DNA of 64,000 bases from assembly GCF_014649535.1 (NCBI RefSeq), contig NZ_BMTF01000006.1:293434-357433 (forward strand), written 5' to 3'. The notes under the pieces were generated by a model. That model ran no database searches. It saw nothing but the letters and a program-made list of their open reading frames with translations, and was not told the origin of the DNA. Positions 54,356-64,000 of the stretch are shown here, piece by piece. This DNA is from Streptomyces gelaticus (lineage in GTDB: Bacteria > Actinomycetota > Actinomycetes > Streptomycetales > Streptomycetaceae). How positions within the stretch are numbered: position 1 is the first letter of the stretch; each line of letters begins with the position of its first letter. Made by a program: the position numbers and the translations under genes.

Positions 54356-55342
54356 ATGAAGCGCCACCTCATCTCGGCCGCCGATCTCACCCGCGACGAC
54401 GCCGTCCTGATCCTCGACACCGCCGAGGAGATGGCCAGGGTCGCGGACCGGCCGATCAAGAAGCTCCCGACCCTGCGCGGCCGTACCGTCGTCAACCTCT
54501 TCTTCGAGGACTCGACCCGTACCCGCATCTCCTTCGAGGCAGCCGCCAAGCGCCTGTCCGCCGACGTCATCAACTTCTCCGCGAAGGGCTCGTCCGTCTC
54601 CAAGGGCGAGTCCCTCAAGGACACCGCGCTGACCCTGGAGGCGATGGGCGCGGACGCCGTCGTCATCCGGCACGGCGCCTCCGGAGCCCCGTACCGCCTC
54701 GCCACCTCCGGCTGGATCGACGGCGCCGTCGTCAACGCCGGTGACGGCACTCACGAGCACCCCACCCAGGCCCTGCTGGACGCCTTCACGATGCGCCGCC
54801 GCCTGGTCGGCGCCGACAGCGGGCTCGGCCGGGACCTCGAAGGCCGCCGGATCACCATCGTCGGCGACATCCTGCACAGCCGGGTGGCCCGCTCCAACGT
54901 CCACCTGCTGAACACGCTCGGCGCCCACGTCACCCTGGTGGCCCCGCCGACCCTCGTTCCGGTCGGTGTCGAGCAGTGGCCCTGCGAGGTCAGCTACGGC
55001 CTCGACGAGGTGCTGCCGAAGTCCGACGCGGTGATGATGCTGCGTGTGCAGCGCGAACGGATGAACGCCGCGTACTTCCCGACCGAGCGCGAGTACTCCC
55101 GCCGCTACGGCCTGGACGGCGACCGGATGGCGAAGATGCCCGCACACGCCGTCGTCATGCACCCCGGTCCGATGGTGCGTGGCATGGAGATCACCGCCGA
55201 GGTCGCCGACTCCGACCGGTGCACGGCCGTCGAGCAGGTCGCCAACGGCGTCTCGATCCGCATGGCCGTCCTGTACCTGCTGCTGGGCGGGTACGAATCC
55301 GCCGCCCCCGCCGCCCCGTCCCGTACCGAGGAGAACAAGTAA
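54356..55342 (+). CDS. pyrB: Aspartate carbamoyltransferase catalytic subunit
   Basis: A 328-residue enzyme that joins carbamoyl phosphate and aspartate. The carbamoyl phosphate site is [15 protein letters not shown](T)Q is in [15 protein letters not shown]; the aspartate-loop and HPGPMVRG segments are normal. There is no pyrI, so allostery must differ from E. coli. ATG 54356 with GGAGAA upstream; pyrC starts 2 nt after its stop. Confidence 0.97.
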   Translation: MKRHLISAADLTRDDAVLILDTAEEMARVADRPIKKLPTLRGRTVVNLFFEDSTRTRISFEAAAKRLSADVINFSAKGSSVSKGESLKDTALTLEAMGADAVVIRHGASGAPYRLATSGWIDGAVVNAGDGTHEHPTQALLDAFTMRRRLVGADSGLGRDLEGRRITIVGDILHSRVARSNVHLLNTLGAHVTLVAPPTLVPVGVEQWPCEVSYGLDEVLPKSDAVMMLRVQRERMNAAYFPTEREYSRRYGLDGDRMAKMPAHAVVMHPGPMVRGMEITAEVADSDRCTAVEQVANGVSIRMAVLYLLLGGYESAAPAAPSRTEENK

Positions 55343-55344
55343 CC

Positions 55345-56631
55345 ATGAGCAAGATCCTTATCCGCGGCGCGAAGATCCTCGGCGGCGAGCCCCAGGACGT
55401 CCTCATCGACGGCGAGACCATCGCCGCGGTCCGCACGGGCATCGAGGCCGGTGACGCGAGCGTGGTCGAGGCCGGGGGCCAGATCCTGCTGCCCGGCCTG
55501 GTCGACCTCCACACCCACCTGCGCGAGCCCGGCCGCGAGGACTCCGAGACCGTCCTCACCGGTACCAAAGCGGCGGCCGTCGGCGGCTTCACCGCCGTGC
55601 ACGCCATGGCCAACACCTTCCCGGTCGCCGACACCGCCGGTGTCGTGGAGCAGGTGTGGCGGCTCGGCAAGGAGTCCGGCTACTGCGACGTGCAGCCGAT
55701 CGGCGCCGTCACGGTCGGCCTGGAGGGCAGGAAGCTCGCCGAGCTCGGCGCCATGCACGATTCGGCCGCCGGAGTGAAGGTCTTCTCCGACGACGGCAAG
55801 TGCGTCGATGACGCGGTGATCATGCGCCGCGCGCTGGAGTACGTGAAGGCCTTCGACGGCGTCGTCGCCCAGCACGCCCAGGAGCCCCGCCTCACCGAGG
55901 GCGCCCAGATGAACGAGGGCGTCGTCTCCGCCGAACTCGGCCTCGGCGGCTGGCCCGCCGTCGCCGAGGAGTCGATCATCGCCCGCGACGTCCTGCTCGC
56001 CGCCCACGTCGGCTCCAGGGTGCACATCTGCCACCTGTCGACCGCAGGTTCCGTCGAGATCGTCCGCTGGGCCAAGTCCAAGGGCTGGAGCGTCACCGCC
56101 GAGGTCACCCCGCACCACCTGCTCCTCACCGATGAGCTCGTACGCTCCTACAACCCGGTCTACAAGGTGAACCCGCCGCTGCGCACCGAGGCCGACGTCA
56201 TGGCCCTGCGCGAGGCGCTCGCCGACGGCACCATCGACTGCGTCGCCACCGACCACGCCCCGCACCCGCACGAGGACAAGGACTGCGAGTGGGCCGCCGC
56301 CGCCATGGGCATGGTGGGCCTGGAGACCGCACTGTCCGTGGTCCAGCAGACGATGGTCGACACCGGACTGATCGACTGGGCGGGTGTCGCCGACCGAATG
56401 TCGTTCCGTCCGGCCGCCATCGGCCGGCTCGACGGACACGGCCGGCCCGTCGCGGCGGGCGAACCCGCCAACCTCACCCTGGTCGATCCGGCTTACCGTG
56501 GTGTCGTGGACCCCGCGGGCTTCGCCTCCCGCAGCCGCAACACTCCGTACGAGGGGCGCGAGCTGCCGGGCCGAGTCACCCACACCTTCCTGCGGGGCCG
56601 TGCCACGGTCGTCGACGGGAAGCTCGCGTGA
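55345..56631 (+). CDS. pyrC: Dihydroorotase
   Basis: A 428-residue type I (class) amidohydrolase. Metal ligands: HxH in [10 protein letters not shown], the carboxylated lysine region [10 protein letters not shown], His in VAQHAQEP and HICHLSTAG, and Asp in [14 protein letters not shown]. It cyclises carbamoyl aspartate to dihydroorotate. ATG 55345; its stop overlaps the next gene's GTG (GTGA). Confidence 0.97.
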   Translation: MSKILIRGAKILGGEPQDVLIDGETIAAVRTGIEAGDASVVEAGGQILLPGLVDLHTHLREPGREDSETVLTGTKAAAVGGFTAVHAMANTFPVADTAGVVEQVWRLGKESGYCDVQPIGAVTVGLEGRKLAELGAMHDSAAGVKVFSDDGKCVDDAVIMRRALEYVKAFDGVVAQHAQEPRLTEGAQMNEGVVSAELGLGGWPAVAEESIIARDVLLAAHVGSRVHICHLSTAGSVEIVRWAKSKGWSVTAEVTPHHLLLTDELVRSYNPVYKVNPPLRTEADVMALREALADGTIDCVATDHAPHPHEDKDCEWAAAAMGMVGLETALSVVQQTMVDTGLIDWAGVADRMSFRPAAIGRLDGHGRPVAAGEPANLTLVDPAYRGVVDPAGFASRSRNTPYEGRELPGRVTHTFLRGRATVVDGKLA

Positions 56632-57206
56632 CATCACTCACCCCTCTGTACCAACTCGCTGCCGAGCAGAAGTCGGCCGAGGTGACCGACTGGTCCGCCC
56701 GGATCAGCTGGGTCGTCGGACTGCTGGTCCTGATCGCCTTCGTCTACTGGCTGATGCGCCAGGGATGGAAGTGGCGGGGCAGCCTCCAGTCCGGCCTGCC
56801 GGAGCTCGCCGCCACCCCCGAGGGGTTCGCGGACGGCGAGAAGCTGCTCACGCTGACCGGCCGGTACCACGCCTCGACCACCGCCGGGCAGTGGCTCGAC
56901 CGCATCGTGGCCCACGGCCTCGGCACCCGCAGCCGCGTCGAGCTGACCCTGACCGAGCAGGGCCTCGACGTCGTACGCCCCGGGGCGGCCGACTTCTTCG
57001 TGCCGGCCGCCGCACTGCGCGAGGCCCGGCTCGACAAGGGCATCGCAGGCAAGGTCCTCCCCGAGGGCGGCCTGCTGATCATCACCTGGGCCCACGGCGA
57101 CAAGCTGATCGACTCCGGCTTCCGCTCCGACCACTCGGCCGAGCACCCGGCCTGGGTCGAGGCCATCGACCAACTCACCAGAACTACGGAAGGCACCGCA
57201 CGATGA
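56628..57206 (+). CDS. Membrane-anchored PH-like domain protein inside the pyr operon
   Basis: A 192-residue protein with one N-terminal helix ([18 protein letters not shown], ~26-43) and a C-terminal beta-rich domain of PH type ([50 protein letters not shown]). GTG 56628 overlaps pyrC and its stop overlaps carA, so it is translated as part of the operon. Mycobacteria carry a membrane protein at this same place (Rv1382), implying a conserved link to pyrimidine synthesis, perhaps anchoring the enzymes to the membrane near PyrD. That role is inference. Confidence 0.85.
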   Translation: MTSLTPLYQLAAEQKSAEVTDWSARISWVVGLLVLIAFVYWLMRQGWKWRGSLQSGLPELAATPEGFADGEKLLTLTGRYHASTTAGQWLDRIVAHGLGTRSRVELTLTEQGLDVVRPGAADFFVPAAALREARLDKGIAGKVLPEGGLLIITWAHGDKLIDSGFRSDHSAEHPAWVEAIDQLTRTTEGTAR

Positions 57207-58337
57207 CGATCTCCACCCGGGGAGCCGGCAAAGCTCCCGCCGTACTCGTCCTGGAGGACGGCCGCGCCTTCCGCGGCCGCGCCTACGGGGCCGTGGGGGA
57301 GACCTTCGGCGAGGCGGTGTTCTCCACCGGCATGACCGGCTACCAGGAGACGCTGACCGACCCCTCGTACCACCGCCAGGTCGTCGTGATGACCGCCCCG
57401 CACGTCGGGAACACCGGGGTGAACGACGAGGACCCCGAGTCCGGACGGATCTGGGTCTCCGGCTACGTCGTCCGCGATCCCGCCCGGGTGCCCTCCAACT
57501 GGCGCTCACGGCGCTCGCTGGACGAGGAGCTGGAGCGCCAGGGCGTCGTCGGCATCAGCGGCATCGACACCCGTGCGCTCACCCGCCACCTGCGCGAGCG
57601 CGGCGCCATGCGCGTCGGCATCTTCTCCGGTGACGCGGTTGCCGACGAGGCCACGCTGCTGGCCCGGGTCCGGCAGGCCCCCGAAATGGTGGGTGCCGAC
57701 CTCTCCGCCGAGGTCGCCACCAAGGAGACGTACGTCGTCCCCGCGATCGGCACCAAGAAGTTCACCGTCGCCGCGATCGACCTGGGCATCAAGGGCATGA
57801 CCCCGCACCGGATGGCCGAGCGCGGCATCGAGGTGCACGTGCTGCCCGCCACTGCCACCCTGGAGGAGGTGTACGCGGTCGAGCCCGACGGCGTGTTCTT
57901 CTCCAACGGCCCCGGTGACCCGGCCACCGCCGACCACCCGGTCTCCGTCATGCAGGGTGTCCTGGAGCGCAGGACCCCGCTCTTCGGCATCTGCTTCGGC
58001 AACCAGATCCTGGGCCGCGCCCTCGGCTTCGGCACCTACAAGCTGAAGTACGGCCACCGCGGCATCAACCAGCCCGTGCAGGACCGCACGACCGGCAAGG
58101 TCGAGGTCACCGCGCACAACCACGGCTTCGCCGTCGACGCCCCGCTCGACAAGGTGTCCGAGACGAAGTTCGGCCGCGCCGAGGTCTCCCACGTCTGCCT
58201 GAACGACCAGGTCGTCGAGGGGCTCCAGCTCCTCGACCAGCCGGCCTTCAGCGTCCAGTACCACCCCGAAGCAGCCGCGGGCCCGCACGACGCCGCGTAC
58301 CTCTTCGACCGTTTCGTATCCCTGATGGAGGGCCAGC

Positions 58338-58345
<8 letters not shown>
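57203..58345 (+). CDS. carA: Carbamoyl-phosphate synthase small (glutaminase) subunit
   Basis: A 380-residue subunit that splits glutamine and channels ammonia to CarB. The N-terminal domain ([13 protein letters not shown]) and the class I glutaminase domain are typical; the catalytic Cys is in [12 protein letters not shown], with His and Glu in [14 protein letters not shown] 57203 overlaps the upstream stop by 4 nt; its stop overlaps the carB start by 8 nt. Confidence 0.97.
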
Positions 58346-61646
<3,301 letters not shown>

Positions 61647-61656
61647 CAGACCGGCA

Positions 61657-61682
61657 GGGGGACACCGGAAACGGTGTCCCCC
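61657..61682 (+). terminator. GAAA-capped hairpin between carB and pyrD (terminator or attenuator)
   Basis: GGGGGACACCG (61657-61667), loop GAAA and CGGTGTCCCCC (61672-61682) make a perfect 11-bp stem closed by a GNRA tetraloop, 10 nt after the carB stop and 20 nt before pyrD. A short pyrimidine run (TCTCTGT) follows. Confidence 0.7.
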
Positions 61683-61702
61683 TCTCTGTGAGGACACTCC
61701 CG

Positions 61703-62812
61703 ATGTACAAGTTCTTCTTCCGGCTGGTCTTCCAGCGGATGGACCCGGAGCAGGCCCACTACCTGGCCTTCCGGTGGATCCGCCTCGCCGCCCGCATTCC
61801 CGTGCTGCGCACCTTCGTCGCCGCCGTGCTCGCGCCCCGGTACAAGGAGCTGCGGACCGAGGCCCTCGGTCTGCGGATGCACGGCCCCTTCGGCCTCGCC
61901 GCCGGTTTCGACAAGAACGCCGTCGCGATCGACGGCATGTCGATGCTCGGCTTCGACCACGTCGAGATCGGCACGGTCACCGGTGAGCCGCAGCCCGGCA
62001 ACCCCAAGAAGCGCCTCTTCCGCCTCGTCGCGGACCGCGCGCTGATCAACCGCATGGGCTTCAACAACGAGGGCTCGGCCGCCGTCGCAGCGCGGCTGGC
62101 CGCCCGCAGGCCGGTCTTCCGGACCACGGTCGGCGTCAACATCGGCAAGACGAAGGTCGTGCCGGAGGCCGAAGCGGCCGGCGACTACGTCAAGTCCACC
62201 GAGCACCTGGCCGCCCACGCCGACTACCTGGTCGTGAACGTCTCCTCGCCCAACACCCCGGGGCTGCGCAACCTCCAGGCCACCGAGGCGCTGCGGCCCC
62301 TCCTCGGCGCGGTGCGCGAGGCGGCCGACCGGACCGTCACCGGGCGGCGGGTCCCGCTGCTCGTCAAGATCGCCCCGGACCTCGCGGACGAGGACGTCGA
62401 CGCGGTCGCCGACCTCGCGGTCGAGCTGGGTCTGGACGGCATCATCGCGACCAACACCACCATCGCCCGCGACGGCCTCGGCCTGAAGTCCTCGCCGACC
62501 CTGACCGGGGAGACCGGCGGACTCTCCGGAGCACCTCTCAAGGCACGCTCCCTGGAGGTGCTGGGCCGCCTCTACGCGCGCGTGGGCGACCGGATCACCC
62601 TGGTGGGTGTCGGGGGCATCGATAACGCCGAGGACGCCTGGCAGCGCATCCTCGCCGGCGCCACGCTGGTCCAGGGCTACAGCGCCTTCATCTACGAGGG
62701 GCCGTTCTACGCCCGTGCCATCCACAAGGGCCTGGCCGCGCGCCTGGCCGCCTCCCCGTACGCCACCCTCGCCGAAGCCGTCGGCGCAGAAACCAGGAAG
62801 GCCACCGCATGA
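61703..62812 (+). CDS. pyrD: Quinone-dependent dihydroorotate dehydrogenase (class 2)
   Basis: A 369-residue FMN enzyme that oxidises dihydroorotate and passes electrons to membrane quinone. The N-terminal amphipathic extension ([20 protein letters not shown]) is the membrane-association part of class 2; the catalytic serine lies in [16 protein letters not shown] contacts include [14 protein letters not shown] 61703 has GAGG 9-10 nt upstream. Its stop overlaps pyrF (ATGA). Confidence 0.97.
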   Translation: MYKFFFRLVFQRMDPEQAHYLAFRWIRLAARIPVLRTFVAAVLAPRYKELRTEALGLRMHGPFGLAAGFDKNAVAIDGMSMLGFDHVEIGTVTGEPQPGNPKKRLFRLVADRALINRMGFNNEGSAAVAARLAARRPVFRTTVGVNIGKTKVVPEAEAAGDYVKSTEHLAAHADYLVVNVSSPNTPGLRNLQATEALRPLLGAVREAADRTVTGRRVPLLVKIAPDLADEDVDAVADLAVELGLDGIIATNTTIARDGLGLKSSPTLTGETGGLSGAPLKARSLEVLGRLYARVGDRITLVGVGGIDNAEDAWQRILAGATLVQGYSAFIYEGPFYARAIHKGLAARLAASPYATLAEAVGAETRKATA

Positions 62813-63648
62813 GCACCGAACCGTTCGGCGCGCGTCTGCGCCGCGCCATGGACACCCGCGGTCCGCTGTGCGTCGGCATCGACCCGCACGCCTCGCTGCT
62901 CACCGCCTGGGGCCTGAACGACGACGTCGCCGGGCTCGAACGCTTCACACGTACGGTCGTGGAGGCGCTGGCCGACCGGGTCGCGGTACTCAAGCCGCAG
63001 TCCGCGTTCTTCGAGCGCTTCGGCTCGCGCGGCATCGCCGTCCTGGAGAAGGCGGTCGCGGAGGCGCGGGCGGCCGGCGCGCTCGTGCTGATGGACGCCA
63101 AGCGCGGCGACATCGGCTCCACCATGGGCGCCTACGCGGCGACCTACCTGGACAAGGACTCACCGCTGTTCTCGGACGCGGTCACCGTTTCGCCGTACCT
63201 CGGCTTCGGTTCGCTGCGCCCGGCGCTCGACGCCGCGGTCCTGTCCGGCGCGGGCGTCTTCGTGCTCGCCCTCACCTCCAACCCGGAGGGCGCCGAGGTG
63301 CAGCGGGCCACCGCCGCCGACGGCCGCTCGCTGGCCCAGGTCATGCTCGACCACATGGCGGCCGAGAACGAGGGGATGACCCCGCTCGGCTCCGTCGGCG
63401 CGGTGGTCGGGGCCACGCTCGGGGACGCGGGAGCGGACCTGGCGATCAACGGCCCGCTGCTCGCTCCCGGGATCGGGGCGCAGGGCGCGACGCCCGCGGA
63501 CCTGCCCGGTGTGTTCGGTGCCTCGGTGGGCCATGTGGTGCCCAGCGTGAGCCGCGGTGTGCTGAGCCAGGGGCCGGACGTGGCGGGGCTGCGCGAGGCC
63601 GCCGAGCGGCTCACGGACGAGATCCGGGCGGCCGTGGCAGGTAGGTGA
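62809..63648 (+). CDS. pyrF: Orotidine 5'-phosphate decarboxylase (type 2)
   Basis: A 279-residue TIM-barrel decarboxylase giving UMP. The type 2 family layout is seen: CVGIDPHASLL, then the catalytic D-K-D set in VLMDAKRGDIGST (D96, K98, D101). ATG 62809 overlaps pyrD by 4 nt. It is the last pyr gene; a U-tract terminator follows 65 nt later. Confidence 0.97.
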   Translation: MSTEPFGARLRRAMDTRGPLCVGIDPHASLLTAWGLNDDVAGLERFTRTVVEALADRVAVLKPQSAFFERFGSRGIAVLEKAVAEARAAGALVLMDAKRGDIGSTMGAYAATYLDKDSPLFSDAVTVSPYLGFGSLRPALDAAVLSGAGVFVLALTSNPEGAEVQRATAADGRSLAQVMLDHMAAENEGMTPLGSVGAVVGATLGDAGADLAINGPLLAPGIGAQGATPADLPGVFGASVGHVVPSVSRGVLSQGPDVAGLREAAERLTDEIRAAVAGR

Positions 63649-63712
63649 CTATGCCACGTAACAGGGTGTTGACTCTTTCCTGACCAAAAAACTCGGTTGT
63701 TATGCCTGAAAT

Positions 63713-63746
63713 GTCCTGGTCGGCCGAGGCTGACCAGGACTTTTCG
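63713..63746 (+). terminator. Intrinsic terminator of the pyr operon
   Basis: GTCCTGGTC with GGCC (63713-63725) pairs with GACCAGGAC (63732-63740), about 11-12 bp, followed by TTTT. One of two clear U-tract terminators in the window. Confidence 0.85.
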
Positions 63747-63756
63747 TTGGTTCTCG

Positions 63757-63785
63757 CTGACTCCGGCGGCCTTGGCCGCTAGTCT
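63757..63785 (+). promoter_or_regulatory. Candidate promoter of the sIHF gene
   Basis: CTGACT, an exact 17-bp spacer and TAGTCT (63780-63785), starting 11 nt after the pyr terminator. It predicts an untranslated leader of about 100 nt. Confidence 0.55.
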
Positions 63786-63892
63786 CCGACGAGAGCCGAC
63801 GTACACAAGTGGTCCGTCGCTCACCTGGTGTGGAGCGTTCAGCTTCCTCACCGGTCCGTATCCGACAGATCGACATCCGAGGTGACGTAGGC

Positions 63893-64000
63893 GTGGCTCT
63901 TCCGCCCCTTACCCCTGAACAGCGCGCAGCCGCGCTCGAAAAGGCCGCCGCGGCTCGCCGGGAGCGGGCCGAGGTCAAGAATCGACTCAAGCACTCCGGC
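63893..64000 (+). CDS. sihf: Integration host factor, actinobacterial type (sIHF), 3' part outside window
   Basis: The first 36 codons are present: MALPPLTPEQRAAALEKAAA, then ARRERAEVKNRLKHSG. This is the N-terminal helix of sIHF/mIHF, a ~107-residue nucleoid protein with a helix-two-turn-helix that bends DNA and affects nucleoid compaction and antibiotic production. GTG 63893 has GAGGTG upstream. The place after the pyr operon is conserved with mycobacteria. Confidence 0.92.
   Translation, partial: MALPPLTPEQRAAALEKAAAARRERAEVKNRLKHSG

Overview
The window is a stretch of actinobacterial, almost certainly Streptomyces, chromosome. It is very GC-rich with strong third-position GC bias, uses many GTG and some TTG starts, carries bldD and the start of the Streptomyces integration host factor gene, and encodes the phosphatidylinositol mannoside enzymes found only in Actinobacteria. 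I see no integrase, transposase, insertion sequence, CRISPR array, rRNA or plasmid function. This is conserved core chromosome, so most of the interest lies in regulatory sites, atypical family members and a few uncharacterised genes.

Layout. 1-5.4 kb: a truncated polytopic membrane protein, an SRPBCC protein, tRNA-Val(CAC), a DnaQ-like exonuclease, and an overlapping pair made of a DUF4365 protein and an unknown 424-residue protein. 5.6-16.7 kb: thrS, a voltage-sensor-like potassium channel, a HIT hydrolase, an unknown membrane protein, an EF-G-like GTPase, then the phosphatidylinositol/PIM operon (pgsA-type synthase, acyltransferase, PimA) and a small membrane protein. 16.9-28.6 kb: pdxS-pdxT (pyridoxal phosphate synthesis), yebC, ruvCAB (Holliday junction processing), yajC-secD-secF (protein export), apt and rel (purine salvage and ppGpp). 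From memory, mycobacteria have much the same order from thrS to relA. 28.7-39.3 kb: DUF349 protein, cyclophilin, metallo-hydrolase, hisS, VKOR-like protein, rarA, a DUF2470 protein divergent from rpsD across a strong iron-box match, and a STAND-type ATPase.

39.5-52.7 kb: a tightly packed cluster of DUF948, DUF6167, alaS, ruvX and mltG, followed by the shikimate genes aroE, aroC, aroK and aroB (in one uninterrupted frame) and aroQ, then a P-loop kinase, an M24-peptidase-like protein with altered metal ligands, efp and nusB. 52.8-53.5 kb: bldD on the reverse strand, with a U-tract terminator and two BldD boxes upstream. 53.7-63.6 kb: the whole pyrimidine operon pyrR-pyrB-pyrC-(PH-like membrane protein)-carA-carB-pyrD-pyrF. 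A PyrR-type RNA loop precedes the pyrR ribosome binding site, a GAAA-capped hairpin lies between carB and pyrD, and a U-tract terminator ends the operon. 63.9 kb to the end: the first 36 codons of the sIHF gene.

The genes serve primary metabolism (pyrimidine, shikimate, vitamin B6), translation (thrS, hisS, alaS, efp, rpsD, EF-G2), repair (ruvABC, rarA, ruvX), envelope building (PIM synthesis, MltG, Sec) and global control (Rel, BldD, sIHF). The best leads are the iron box between the DUF2470 gene and rpsD, the aroK-aroB in-frame join, the nuclease-like DUF4365 pair, the M24 protein with a changed metal site, and a perfect 20-bp inverted repeat inside a coding region.
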